From Plantago elongata (taxonomy: Eukaryota > Streptophyta > Magnoliopsida > Lamiales > Plantaginaceae), in NCBI GenBank assembly GCA_036897095.1, contig JAYMSP010000438.1, forward strand, positions 1-51,760: a DNA stretch of 51,760 nucleotides, given 5' to 3'. A program made the translations under genes and the position numbers. Positions 22,098 through 34,374 of the stretch are shown piece by piece. Below the pieces are notes generated by a model, which saw only the letters and a program-made list of their open reading frames with translations, did not search any database and had not been told where the DNA came from. Within the stretch, counting starts at the first letter, position 1. The number at the start of each line of letters is the position of its first letter.

Positions 22098-24566
22098 ATG
22101 GAAGCTCTGCTCTCTTCTCCTTCTTCTTTCCCAATCACCACCAACACAACCGGAGTTCCTGTCATCTCCGCCACCACCTTCCCTATCCTGTCAGCCAAAC
22201 TCCACAATCATCCACTTCACTCACTCTCAACAACAATTTCTCGCAGACACTTTTTTCCAGCTCCTTGTCTCTCCACTTCACTATCCACTACCTTTCCTTC
22301 TCCAACACCTCAAAACAACCACAATCGCCGATGGATGGTTCTAATGGAACCTCCTCCGATAGCACTCACCTCTAAGCCCGAAATTGTCGACTACTACGTC
22401 CGTACGCTCGAAAGAGTTCTCGGAAGGTTTTTGTTAATGTGCTTCCAATTCGATTTCGTGTTGATTGATAGTAATTTAATACTTGCTGATTTAATTTTGT
22501 TTTGAATTTTGTGTACATGTGAAATTAATTTTAATTGTGTGTGGTGTTTGACAGTGAGAAGGATGCTCAGATGTGTATGTATGATGCTTCCTTTGATGCT
22601 CATTTTGGTTTCTGCTGTCATATTGATGAACAAGTTGCTCATGAGTTAGCTGGTATTTTTCGATTTACTTGCTATTGACTTGGTGCCTGTTTGGAAAAAT
22701 TTAATATTATTGTCGATAGAATTCCGTATTTCATCTCATCTGGAAGCTCAAACTTTTAGAGATGTGTGGAATCTATTCATTTATTTTATTTCTCCAATAA
22801 TTGTGATATGGTTGAATGACGCATAATAGGGTAAAACTTGCTTAACAATGTAGGTGATCGTTTAGAGATGATTCTAGCAGATTATTGTAAGTTGTCACCT
22901 GTTTTCGCAAACAGTATTTTTACTGATCCTGCTTTAGAAATCTGTAATCAGTTTGCCATGATTATTCACAAATGTTAACGTATCGTGCATGTGTTTGCTA
23001 AAGCTGACAAGAAACTTGTCTTTGTAAGTGAGCCTACCGTGATACTTTTTATACCTCGTGTTATTGAATGAGCTCTAAACATGAATTTAGGCTTGAGAAA
23101 ATTTAATTTGATTTATTGTAGGAATGCCTGGAGTACTTTCTGTGAAACCAGACCTGGATAGCTCTGGGCAGAGAGATTACAGTTTTTCGAAGATTGAATT
23201 GAATTCTCAGCCGAACCAACTCTCGGATAACACACTATTGTTTCCTTCTGGTACTACAAACTACTGGCTTGTTCGGACAGGCCGGCCAACAGTTGGAGTC
23301 ATCAGGAAGGCACCTGTAGTTGATTATTATGTGCAAATCTTGACAAGGGTGTTAGGAAAGTGAGTAGTGTTCTTGTGGCTGATATATATTTTTTGTTTGA
23401 TCTTTTTACGGCTGAGATTAAGACTGAGTTACTGTTATTTGTAGTGAGAGAGATGCCCAGATGTGTATGTATCACGTTTCATGGCAATCCAATTATGGAT
23501 TCTGTTGTGTACTAGATGATGAATGTGCTCAAGAACTGTCGGGTTTGAACTTCAAGATTATGCCACATTGAATAACCATATGTGTGAATTTCTTTTTATA
23601 ATAGAGAGTGGATCTTCATATGTGCAGGCATGCCTGGTGTTCTCTCTGTCCAGCCAGATGAAAATTTTGGTTCAGATGACAAAGATTATGCAGGTATTAA
23701 TTTTTTAAACAAGTTTTGTTGGTCCTTTGAATCTTCATGTGGTTTTTTATGTATATAGAATTAGTTTGATAAGGCTCATGGATATGCAGGTATTTATTTT
23801 TTTATGCAAGTTTTGTTCGTTGTAACTTTATGTGGTTATGTGAATAAAATTGGCTTGATAAGGCTCATGGGTATGTCAGTGCATCTAAATTCCGTAACGA
23901 AGGGAAATCAAGTGTGTACTTAGTTCATTCAGTTATATTCTTAGACATAGTTGAAGTGAGACTTTGGCATGATGGAAAAAGTAAATTATGATAAGATACG
24001 TGAACCTAGTGAAACTGTGTTTAATAAATCCCGAGATAGAACGATGATTATACCAATAAAAACTTGCATCAATCCAAAAGAAATAGTATTAGAATTTAAT
24101 TGAAACTGAGTATTTGCAAAAATTGTACTTGCAGGTGAAAAGTCTAAAGCCTCAGAGAAATCTCCAGCACCAAGTCTGACGGGTGATATTCAAACAAAGA
24201 AGCTGTTCATAACTGGTAAACTATACTACTTCATTTCTCTCATGGCATAATTTCTCTGGTTCTATAACGTAATACGTACCACATGTAACTGCGGGGTTCT
24301 GAGGTCCATAGATATTTGAAAAAGTTTAAAATATTGTCCATTTGGAGCTTAGTATATGATACTACTTATCTTGGAAACTGGGATAAGCTTGACATACATA
24401 TTTCTCTTCAACAATATTTCATGAAGAAAATCATGATATTTTTCCTACTGAGCTGAAAGTAGCTCCAATCATTCTGTATCTGCAGGTCTATCTTTCTATA
24501 CATCGGAGAAAACCTTACGCTCAGCATTTGAAGGTTTTGGTGAAATTGTTGAAGGTACAATACCCT

Positions 24567-24608
<42 letters not shown>

Positions 24609-24964
24609 CAGTATTTAGCCGACAGAGTTACTCGTGTATCCTCATTGTATCAAGTTTTTCTTCATCTCTGACAGTGAAAATTATAATGGACAAAATTTCC
24701 AAGAGGTCCAAGGGGTACGCTTTTGTAGAGTACACCACCGAGGAGGCTGCAAGTACTGCTCTCCGCGAGATGAATGGAAAGGTAGGTAGTTCAAGTTCAC
24801 TGTTTATGTTTCCAGCAGCAGCAGCAGATGCATTTTCTTCTTCATGTGAATCTGTGCACTCACTGTTCTGCTTTCAGATAATCAATGGCTGGATGATTAC
24901 TGTTGATGTTGCCAAGAAGAACCCACCAAAGTATATCAGAGGCCAACCAAGGCTTGCATCCTGA
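22098..24964 (+). CDS. ORRM1: ORRM1-like plastid RNA editing factor: two RIP/MORF-like domains plus RRM (390 aa)
   Basis: Nine exons in phase: 22098-22426, 22555-22652, 23122-23359, 23445-23542, 23628-23693, 24135-24215, 24486-24554, 24675-24781 and 24878-24964. The first 75 or so residues are Ser/Thr/Pro-rich and suit a plastid transit peptide. Two tandem RIP/MORF-like halves follow: W79-MVLMEPPP to about 150, and Y190-WLV to about 265. Each contains a DYYV block, a DAQMCMY block and ends near MPGVLSV. The C-terminal RRM has RNP2 LFITGL (300-305) and RNP1 KGYAFVEY (339-346). This order is that of Arabidopsis ORRM1, needed for C-to-U editing of many plastid transcripts. The exon pattern repeats with the two RIP halves (98-nt exons 2 and 4), which shows an internal duplication. 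Confidence 0.93.
24569..24606. repeat. (AT)19 microsatellite in an ORRM1 intron
   Basis: An uninterrupted AT dinucleotide tract of about 38 bp, starting 14 bp after the donor of intron 7. It is likely to be length-polymorphic. Confidence 0.9.
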
Positions 24965-25948
24965 TGCCTTATATTCACACAGTATAATGGGTTGTTTCTG
25001 CTCAATAATGTACAACTTGAAAGAAAACAGTTGAGCAAGGCTGCACCTATCATTGACCAGGAAAAGCATCTCACAAAGTAAGTTCTTGAAACTATTCTTG
25101 AAGCAGGAAATCATTAATTTCCATTTTTTACCTTTAGCTTAGTTTCTAATCTCTTCTTATTTTCTAATTTAGTGAGGAGAGGTTTGTGGTGAAGCGAGGA
25201 AAGGACAACCTGACATGCTAAACGGATTTATGAATGAAAACACAATCTACGAGGATTGACAGACCGCGGCTTTGAAATCTGAACCCTCTTTTCACCAAAC
25301 AATCCTTCCATGGCAACTTTTCTAGAAGTTCAGTTTAGGAGGATCCGGCCACACATTTACCCCCTGTGCTAAAGTCCATCTGGCTCTTGTAATCTTGTGA
25401 AAGAATGGATTTTCTGCTTCAAACACTTGCAAGATGATTCTTCAGCTGCTGTCTTTAGTGCTTGAAATCCTTTTATGGCTAGCTTTTGCAGTACTTTGTT
25501 CTGTACATTTACTAGTTGCGGGCTTTTGCAGTACTCTGTTCTGTTTTGTACATCTACTCATAACTTGTTTTTAAATTTTAGGGAGCAACATTTATTATAT
25601 TGAAACAATCACTTTCATGTTAGGAAAGATTATTAGTGTGATTGCTAATAATCAATAAACAATCTTTCCTAATATAGATGTGATTGCTTTAATTGTTCTT
25701 ATACTCTTATTTCTGTCATATTCATCCCGGTCTTGTGGTCTTACCTAATAGACATTAGGTGTCACACTCTGAGTTCTGCAGCAAAATAAGTAACTTGAAC
25801 ATATTCCTCTCTGTCTTACCTAAATCTGATCCTATGATAGACATTGTTAAAAAGATCACATTAATATAACTCTATTATCTTGCAGTTATTTTTTCATATA
25901 TTTGTGTGCATCATACTAATAGAATAGTGGTCACTCAATCCACTTGCA
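24965..25948 (+). other. ORRM1 3' region and intergenic sequence with a hairpin
   Basis: After the ORRM1 stop there is a possible 3'-UTR intron, with donor GTAAGTTC at about 25079 and acceptor TTTCTAATTTAG at about 25172. A near-perfect inverted repeat follows, TTAGGAAAGATT at 25620-25631 and AATCTTTCCTAA at 25661-25672, with TATTAG and CTAATA nested inside. The hairpin could be a transcript-end structure or a MITE remnant. No coding frame was recognised. Confidence 0.5.
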
Positions 25949-27454
25949 ATGCTAGGGAAAACATGCTTGGCCTTCTTTTTCAGCCTCATCATCCTCTTCT
26001 GTTCAACAGGTTCCTTGTAAAGTGTGAATGTGAAGTACTATTTTAAGTTTTGAAATGGTGATGGTGAATGATTTTTTGTTCTTGCATTGCTATAATTGTT
26101 TGCAGAAGCATATGTAGGCAGGGGATTTGAAAAACGACAGAAGCGTGGGAGGAACGTGAAGCTTTTTGTGTTTGGGGACTCATACGTAGATGCAGGGAAC
26201 TGCCCGCGTTCAGGTTCTGTATCCTGGAGGCAGCCATACGGGATTACTTTCCCTGGAAAGCCATACGGAAGGTTTTCTGATGGTCGCGTGCTCACTGATT
26301 ACATAGGCAAGCAAACTTTAATCTGTGGTTGTTTATATTAATTGCTCATATGTTATTAAGCCTTGTGGTGATTTTTTTTTTTTTTTTTGCAGCTTCATTT
26401 CTTGGCATAAAATCTCCAATGCCATATGTGAAAAAGAAGTTTGAAGCGAAATCAATAGAACACGGTATCAATTTCGCCTACGGTGGGACTGGAGTGTTCC
26501 AGACATTTATTGATCAACCAAACATGACCAGACAAATTGATTTGTTGCAAGAACTCATTGACAAGAATATTTACACGGGCCAGAATCTGACCTCGTCCAT
26601 CGCCCTTGTATCTCTTGGAGGCAACGATTACGGAACTTATCTTGCCAGAAATGGTTCTATGCAGGTGAGTTTGTTTAGATAATTTCCATTCTTATGTTAG
26701 GTGAACAAAGACAATGACAAATCAAACTAGCTTAAGAAAATGATAGGAGATATTATTCAACACATCAGTTGTACTTGCTATGTTTCACATTTACTTTGTG
26801 CAAAATGGTAAACTGCCGCATTTTTCCATGCTTAACGTTGTCGTATATCATGCCTGATTGCAAACAGGGAATACCATCGTTCACGAGATCAGTAGTCAAT
26901 CAGCTAATCCTGAATGTGAACCGGATTCACAGTTTGGGAATAAAAAAAATAGCAGTCACTGGAATGGAACCAGCAGGCTGCCTGCCAAGAAACACTGCTT
27001 CAAATTCGCACCACTATTGCATTCCTGAAGGAAACAATTTATCACTATCCCACAACCATCTGCTGAACGAAAATCTACTTGGACTGAGCTACAATGTCAC
27101 ATATCTAAACATCTACGACGCTTTCACCACCGCCCTTAAACTTGATCAGAATCCTCAAGGTAACACTGACCACCAAATGCTTCATGTAGTTGTTTAATGA
27201 AATTAAGTACACAAGTTGATGAATACAACTTTGATTTGAGTGTAGGAAACTCAACAAATGATCTGCTGAAGCCATGCTGTGTTGGTGTAAATGGTGGAGA
27301 TTGTGGCTTAATTGGTGCAATGGGAGAAAAAAGATATACTATCTGTGAAGATCCAAGCAAGTCCTTCTTTTGGGACTCCATACATCCTTCTAACCATGGC
27401 TGGTCTGCTGTTTACAGAGCTGTTATACCGTCTCTGAAAACCCTTCTTATGTGA
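25949..27454 (+). CDS. GDSL esterase/lipase, secreted (344 aa)
   Basis: Five exons: 25949-26009, 26106-26306, 26393-26664, 26868-27159 and 27246-27454. The first exon encodes a hydrophobic signal peptide (CLAFFFSLIILFC). The SGNH hydrolase blocks are all present: block I FVFGDSYVDAGN with nucleophile S46, block II around NFAYGGTG, block III GGNDY (N165), and block V DSIHPSNHGW with D319 and H322 of the triad. The length is normal for plant GDSL esterases. It resembles the Arabidopsis At5g03610 group, extracellular lipid or ester hydrolases whose natural substrates are mostly unknown. Intron 2 (26307-26392) has a GC donor in the context ATAG|GCAAGC; no GT site preserves the frame and the FLGIKSP block. 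Confidence 0.93.
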
Positions 27455-28642
27455 TATGTTTCACTCTGATACAGTTTCACATACTATATCAAAATTCGGA
27501 ATGAAGTTGCATTTATAATCAAGCTACTTCTCTAATCTCACTTGCAAATTTGAGTAATGGTATAAATACTTTGTGTCAAATGTCGTTGGCACGAATTTTC
27601 CCTTTAAATGTTTCGAGTTGACATATCATAAGCCCGAATTAATTGTGGGCAACTCACCGGACTGGCCTGGTTAGAGTAAAATGGGCTCAAAACTAAATCA
27701 AGCCCAAATGGAATCCTGAAAGAACCAAAAGCCCACACGCTATTAGCTGCATAACCAATACAATTCACGTGCTTATACAAGTTGTACTTCACACGTTGAT
27801 GTACTACATCTCGCGAATATAGTGTACTACGTATGAACTTGTGTACTATAGCTACTACGACCTAAAATCCTCACCAAATTCCTTTCTATTTAGGTCCACC
27901 AAGAGAAAAAAAGAATACAATGCTTCACTTTTAAGGGTTGTCAGTATGATTTGGCCACCAACTTCAAATGGGTAACGATTCATCCCTCGTTGAATTGCAT
28001 AATCGATATGTTTTTATATGTGATTATCTACTAGGTATCCACTGTTACAGTTGGTTGTGTCATCTAATCGAGAGTGTAATCAAACTCATTCTTGGTTAAC
28101 ATATTGTTATAAAAAGTGATGAAGTTGCATTATTGGTTAGTGGAAACAATATTTCTAACTGAAAATTGAAAGTCGCGGTCAATTTGAAGAATCGTGATGC
28201 TTTGAAATGCACCACATTTGAAGATAAAAAGAAGTTTATATTCTTTGTAAGGCTTTTGTAATCACTTGTTATTTTCTCATGAGTCATGAAGCTTCACTAT
28301 CATGCAATATATCTATCATATCTGCATTACAAGTGATCTCTCATACACGCCGAAAGGACCATAATTTTACAAAAACAGAAAAGCTAATGAAACACAAACC
28401 ATCATACCAATTGGAGTTGTTGCTAATTGCTATGTTGGTCAATTTGTGAATGCCAATGAAAACAACTCAATCAAATGGTTGAAAATTAAAGCAGATAGGG
28501 TAAAAACATTTAGCATATGCAAAAGAATGTTATTGACTTTTAACTAACGAAACAAATTAAAATATAGACTTCCACCAAACACTTAGGAAAAGAGGAATAA
28601 AATATTATCGGAAACATCATAATTCTTGTTCACAATGTTAAA
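27455..28642. other. Intergenic region, nothing recognised
   Basis: The GDSL 3' flank is followed by AT-rich sequence. Short GGGCTC, AGCCC and GCCCA motifs cluster at 27640-27740 but without a gene to which they can be assigned. Confidence 0.5.
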
Positions 28643-28865
28643 GGACTCTGGTTACCACTAACTTTTCAGCTAATTTTTCAACTGTATGAATATTTTTAAT
28701 TAAAAAAAACTCAATTATATGAACGTGCAATTTTTAAAACAAACTAGCTGAAAAGTTAACTAGTTTGAGAAACTAATCAAATTAGTTTGTTAAGAAAAAG
28801 CTATCTAACCAATTAATTATTCAGCTACAATCTATATTTTTCGTTAATTTTACTAAATATAGCCC
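28643..28865 (-). mobile_element. MITE copy 1, related to 49780-49993 in opposite orientation
   Basis: This sequence aligns along almost its full length with the reverse complement of 49780-49993. Shared blocks in order are TTACCACTA-CTTTTCA, a T-rich/A-rich centre, TGAACG-GCA, AACTAG or AAGCTAG, GTTTGAGAA-CTAA, TTAG-TTGTT, AAAGCTA-CTAACCA and TAATTATTCA. The ends are decayed (GGACTCTG... and ...TAGCCC). No TSD can be fixed with confidence. Confidence 0.7.
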
Positions 28866-29417
28866 AGGAGTGCAAGTTCAAATACAGGCTGCAAAAGGTG
28901 TCCATTAAAATTGACTTATCGTTTAATTCTTTAGTTGGACTCCCTCATTTTATATCCCTATCCAAACACTATTTATTCGTTAAAAATTAAAATTATGTTA
29001 AAATAAATAATTAAAAAGGTCGAGCTAAACAACCTTTTTAGTTAATTATCTTATATTTTCATAGTAATGTTAACAATTTATATTCCTCCATTCCGATTTC
29101 ATTATTCGCAAGGTCGAATTCAAATTTTAAGAAAAAGAGGAATAAAATAGAAAATATATTAACAAAATATTAAATAGATTGAATGAAAGAAAATAAATAG
29201 TAAATAAAATTTCATTAAATTAATAAATAATAAAATTAGAAACGGATGATAAATAAAACTGTATTAGTATGACTTTTGATGAATGGGATATTTACTCTAA
29301 AATAAATCTAGTTTTACTTCATCACACCAAACGCGAAAACGACGTCGTTACATAAAATTGCTCTGGCCATCTCGTCTTGTTCAATTTCCCATCCTGACAG
29401 AAGTTCTCCTTGCCCTC
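28866..29417. other. Intergenic region upstream of CCH
   Basis: AT-rich sequence with many stops; no gene seen. A short ACGTCGT-containing stretch lies at about 29341, within 180 bp of the CCH start. Confidence 0.45.
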
Positions 29418-29425
29418 TATAAATA
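29418..29425 (+). promoter_or_regulatory. TATA box of the CCH gene
   Basis: TATAAATA in a CT-rich context (GCCCTCTATAAATATCTC), 100 bp upstream of the start codon. Transcription start would fall near 29450. Confidence 0.65.
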
Positions 29426-29517
29426 TCTCTGTATTCTAAATTCCCAAATTCATCAATAATCATCATCTTTGTTTTCTATTCCCATCAATCTCTAACATTA
29501 ATCCAATTTTCATCATC

Positions 29518-31044
29518 ATGTCTCAGGTAAACAGCACAGCTCCTTTCATTGACTTTTCGAAACTTCCTGAGTTTCGTTTTTAGAATTTAAGTGTTGAAAT
29601 GTATCGTGCAATTCGCTATTCGGTGATTCTGATTTCTGGGTAGCTATCATATGATTCTCAATGATCACGAACTAGGTTTTTCAGTTTATTTTTTGTTCTT
29701 AAAAGTTGAAAATAGAAGAATAAGGTGACATTCTTGATCGAGAAAGTGAATTTACAGCTCGCCGAAACCCTATTGTACTTTGTTTATGTGATCCTGATCT
29801 CGGTGGATGTTGTTTCTTGATTTGGGGAAAGTTATTGGTGTAATGAGAAAGTTGCTTATGCTGAGGTATAAGTTAGTTTGGTGTCGAATCGGTGCGATTT
29901 AATTCTGATCAATTTCTTGTTTATGGAAAACAGACTGTTGAGCTCAAGGTTGGCATGTCATGCCAAGGCTGTGTTGGAGCTGTTAAGCGGGTCCTTGGAA
30001 AGATGGAAGGTTTGTGTTTTTCCTTCTTTTTTGTTCAAACTAGTGATCGATTCGCGGTTGTTCTTCTCTTGAATGTAGTGAGTTATCTCTGAATGATGTA
30101 TTGTGTGGTATGACTAAGTGCATTTACATATTACGTTGTGATTTCGAAGCCTTTAGGAGTTTTTTCTTCTTTATTTTTAGTAGCAATTTAATGAGATATA
30201 CAGGGTGTCATTTTGTGTATGAATGAGTACAGATGACCTGAAGGCTGATCAATAAAGGTTCCGGTATTTGATTCATTCATTATTGCAAGGCTGATAAAGT
30301 TTTGCTTTCTTGAAACTGGTATACTACTATATGTTAGTTGATCATACGTAAAACCAATCCAGTTATGCCTGTAGAGCTATGCTAGTTAGGACACCGGGCG
30401 GATCATATAGTCTTGTTATAGTCTCATGAGACATAAATATGGTAAAACAATATACTTCACCACCAGTTGCTTATGGGGTGGGTGTCTGCTCTTGCTCGGT
30501 GGACTTATTTATGGGAAGAACCGAAGAATCATGGATTCTAGTGTTTTGAGAACTTTTTGTTTTGGTGAAGAGGAGCTGCAGAAAATGTCTTTAGTCTTAA
30601 TTAAATAACTTCACCAGATCTCCTATGCCATTTTCCTTCCCTTACCGTTTCCTCTAAACTTAATACTTCTCCAGAAACGATAAAAGCTCTGTCTGTTGAA
30701 AAAACCTATATTATTATGTTCGTTCCTAGTAACTTCAGATCAAATTACGTTGTAATTGTAAGGTTATCATTTGAACTTTGGTGGTCTTTTGTTAAACAGG
30801 TGTTGAATCATTTGACATTGATATTGAGAAGCAAAAGGTAACAGTGAAAGGTAATGTTGAGAAAGAAGCAGTGTTGCAGACTGTTTCCAAGACTGGCAAG
30901 AAAACTGAGTTCTGGCCAGAAGAAGCAGCCGAGCCAGAAGCAAAGACCACCGAGGCTTCAGCACCTGTGCCAGAAGCAAAGCCCACAGAGGCTCCAGCAC
31001 CCGAGCCAGAATCAAAGCCAACCGAGGCAGTTGCTACTGCATAA
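29518..31044 (+). CDS. CCH: Copper chaperone CCH, ATX1-like with plant C-terminal extension (109 aa)
   Basis: Three exons, 29518-29526 (only three codons), 29934-30009 and 30800-31044. Residues 1-69 form a heavy-metal-associated domain with the copper site M11-S-C13-Q-G-C16 and the conserved ending [10 protein letters not shown]. Such chaperones deliver Cu(I) to P-type ATPases of the secretory pathway. Residues 70-109 form a low-complexity extension of imperfect Pro/Glu/Ala/Lys/Thr repeats ([27 protein letters not shown]). That extension is characteristic of plant CCH and absent from plant ATX1. A first exon of three codons ending at a CAG/GTAAAC donor is well supported by phase. It converges with the IQM gene, whose stop lies 635 bp away. 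Confidence 0.95.
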
Positions 31045-31679
31045 TATCCTCGTTCCTGGTCACCAGTGTAATGGCTAATATACAAGTTTGTCTGAGTTAT
31101 GTCTCATTTTATATGGTTTGTAAGGTCTGTACTTGCATAATGGTCTATGCTCAAAAAGAAGTTGGCATATTGTTGTAACACAAGAAGGTTTCTACAGAGT
31201 ATTGGTTTCTCACTGTGATGATTGATTTCTAGTAATAATATCTCAGTGTGAACTTCTATAATTATGCCACATCTATATAGTGCAAGTTTTGAGCTTAGTT
31301 TTTATTACTCCTGTGAACGGCTACTGAGCAGGGATGTTTGTCAGCATAGTAACCATATCATTCCTGGACTTCAACGTGTTTATGTTAAGTGTGCGATGAT
31401 AAGACGGAGTTGACTATAATCGTTCGTGCATTCTCCTCAAGGGGGCCCATCATTGATCTGAAGCCATTCAAGTTCTGAGTATATAGAAACAGGCATTGTC
31501 CCAGAGAAGAGGTTTCTGTCAGGCATTCAGTCAAACCGTATGTGTACTAAAAATGCAATCGATTTGTGGAATACAAAAAACCATTCGGTTATTGGACAAA
31601 AGGGGAAGTTTATACATAGTCTTGCTCACTCTCACGATTACACTTGTAATTGCATCAACAGTTGGGACTTGAGAGTTCT
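31045..31679. other. Convergent 3' region between CCH and the IQM gene
   Basis: 635 bp between the two facing stop codons. It presumably holds both 3' UTRs and terminators. No extra gene was seen. Confidence 0.55.
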
Positions 31680-34329
31680 TCATTGTGAATAACATTCAGA
31701 CGCTAATGATACCGCGATCTTTTGCTCTGTGACATGAGTAACAAGCTCATTTGATTCGTGAGAGTTCCTGGAAATGCATCTAAGTCTTAAGCCTGCTCCT
31801 GTTTTCCATCTCAATGGTAGATGAGGCCCAAACTCATATAATTTTGCCTCTGTGTCAGAGTCAGTCCTGTTTAGTGTTTCACTATCTGGATATGCCACCT
31901 TCACGACTTCAGCTTGGATGCCATTGTTACCACCACCAAAGTTGTCGTGGATGTCATGCCTCTGAGATGTCTTTTTTTTCAGAATACTTCTTGCCTAAAG
32001 TTCAAAACCAGAGGGATATATAATACAGTATATACAGTATAATGGCTGAGAAGAGGTTGTGCGGGATTTATACCTCAACTTCATCAAGATTAACACCATT
32101 GTTCTGCAGGAAGGCCAGGAAGATGCCAAGATTTTCTTCAGTTGGTCGGTAATGTCCACTATAAGGTGAGACAGACTGAAATGATACAAATTACACAACT
32201 TTCAAATACTGGCATGTCGAATTTCAATTTCGTTCTTGTAATATCTTGATTGTTTTTGCATCTCTAACGTTAATCACTTGCATTGCAGTTTAAAAGACTC
32301 GTGCAGAAAGGCATCCGTACTCTTTTTTCTTTCGTTTTTATAAATTCTCTTCCATTCTGTTGCTTTATAATTTCTTTCATTTCATGGAAAGTGCATAATT
32401 GTATCGAATTCTCATATATAGTTCCGAACCTTGAGCTTTCCTTGTTCTGCCTCAAGTCTGCCAGCTGCTAGTGTGGCACCACCTGCTAGAAAGCTGGAAT
32501 GGTGGAATGATCCCCTGCTTTTCTGTTGAAAGAGAAAAGAAGGCGATATCCTGATTTACTTTCTTGCCAAGAAAATCTGAAAACTGAAAGAAACACGAAC
32601 ATTACTGTGGTTATTATCTCACCTTTCCAGCATATAGCTTTTCCGAGGTGCTCATCACAAATATCCACTTAGATCCTGTGGCTTCGCCCTGTGTGTCAAG
32701 GAGGTCACCGGTTTTCTTGTGGATCACTTGACCTTCAACTATGATATATTCGTAGTGCTCCCTCTCTTGCTAATCTCATGAATCAGGATAAAAGGCAAGA
32801 TCAATTCTCAAACTACTTTTTTTTCCTTAATAAAACTTATCATGATATGCTGTTCTGTTCTTGCTAAGGCATTGATACAACATTACAGAAAGCGATGCAA
32901 CATTCCACAATTTTGTTTTCAAAAGAAACGGTTCTATGCATTTTCTTATACCAGTGTGTATCTGTGGCAGCATGCGTAAGACAGACTATGGTTAATGGAG
33001 ATTATAACAGTGAATAGATTGAAAGCGATGCAACATTCCACAATTTTGTTTTCAAAAGAAACAGTTCTATGCATTTTCTTATACCAGTGTGTATCTGTGG
33101 CAGCATGCGTAAGACAGACTATGGTTAATGGAGATTATAACAGTGAATAGATTGATCTGCGCTTACAGGTCCAAGATAGTTGATGTATTCCTGCCGAAGT
33201 CTTGCTTTTGGGCAATCTTCAAGATCAACGTCTTTTCCATCACCGACATCCAGCCTAGTTGATCAGGTAAGGTAGCAATGTCATCAAAGTACACTTGGTG
33301 CAATTCAGACATAGAAAGCAGATTATATACGTAAACAATGGTATCTGGATTTAATTTGTCTATGTTGGTTCTAAGTAAATAATTCCCTGTTTTTCTTGTT
33401 TCCAGTTCCCTTAATTGTGTGGAACAGGTGCCTACAGATTACGGTTTTTCGACTTAACATACTGGATGTTGGTTTCTTCGTACTCGAGGTAGTTTCCAAA
33501 AGAAATTTGTGAATGCATCTATCCAATTTTGTTCTTGTGGCTTGGGAAAAATCAAAGAAAGAACATAAGGTTTTAAACTTAAGAATCAGTAGTATGAGCT
33601 ACTCACCAGTAGAAAAATGGCTGGCCTGTATCTCTTCTGTACCACTCGTCAAAATATACAGTGAGATTATGACCATATCGATGCCTTGGATCAATCTACA
33701 GACATAATCAAAACGATCACATCATGATTGATTTATGCATTAGTCTGATATGATTGTAATATGCTGGTAGAGAACATACTTACCGCTTCAATCCAGTGCT
33801 GGAAAGCCATTTTTCGAGCCTTTGCATCCTTTCCTAGACCCTTCCCGACCTGAGCAGGAGAAGTATAACACTCATCAACTAAAAGTTCCATTTACATAAA
33901 CTTTCTTGACTGGTATATATTATTCACAGCTATAGATTCAGGTCTGTATTTCTAACACACATGCCTTGGAAGCATTCCAACTGACCCTGCTCCACCGTGT
34001 TGCTGCCTTTTCAGGTTCGAAATGGTTGAAGAAAGCCGTTGTTGTGTGGTTGAGACGTGCATATTCTATAGCCTGCCACCTTCACATAGGTTCAAAATTC
34101 ATCAGTTGCATTCATACTCACTGGTCAGTGGTCACATACACAATTTCTTACACATCTTAGACAATAGTATCATATTACCAACTTACCACAACTCTTCTGA
34201 CACAATCGCAGTGTCAGCCAATCTACGGCGAGTACGATAACTCCGGTAAACTTTCTGCAGCCTCACTGCAGCTATTATGGTGGCTGGTTGAAGACTAGAG
34301 CTTTCAAAAGGTTGGTTATTGCAATCCAT
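31680..34329 (-). CDS. IQM-family calmodulin-binding protein (385 aa)
   Basis: Nine exons on the minus strand: 34329-34187, 34079-33965, 33849-33784, 33695-33607, 33254-33167, 32769-32623, 32522-32430, 32175-32074 and 31994-31680. One IQ motif lies at residues 24-34 ([12 protein letters not shown]). The IQM core follows, with the blocks [78 protein letters not shown] and [14 protein letters not shown]. The tail carries the family block [16 protein letters not shown] proteins bind calmodulin without calcium and act in stress and hormone signalling. At 385 residues it lacks most of the N-terminal region of longer members such as IQM1. A TATA box 32 bp upstream argues that the start is real. Intron 2 has a GC donor. 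Intron 5 carries a 133-bp tandem duplication. Confidence 0.93.
32888..33153. repeat. 133-bp tandem duplication in IQM intron 5
   Basis: Two adjacent copies, 32888-33020 and 33021-33153, differ at about one position (AAACGG against AAACAG near 32930 and 33063). The second copy ends 13 bp before the end of exon 5. Near-identity shows a very recent duplication or a population variant. Exon sequence is untouched. Confidence 0.93.
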
Positions 34330-34360
34330 TTTTTCTTGCCAACTTAAAGTGTTGTCATGA

Positions 34361-34370
34361 CTTTATATAT
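34361..34370 (-). promoter_or_regulatory. TATA box of the IQM gene
   Basis: Read on the minus strand the sequence is ATATATATAAAG, ending 32 bp before the proposed start codon at 34329. The 5' leader would be only a few bases long if this is the TATA element used. Alternatively transcription starts elsewhere and an upstream exon was missed. Confidence 0.5.
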
Positions 34371-34374
34371 ATAT

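Noticed and set aside
26038..26295. Antisense ORFs over the GDSL gene
   Set aside because: They mirror the real GDSL exon 2 and have no own signals.
28866..28900. Box-B-like AGTTCAAATACAGG suggesting a tRNA or second SINE
   Set aside because: No box A at the right distance, no cloverleaf, no TSD.
30854..31078. Second open frame over the CCH last exon
   Set aside because: Out-of-frame reading of the repetitive GAA/GCA-rich CCH tail.
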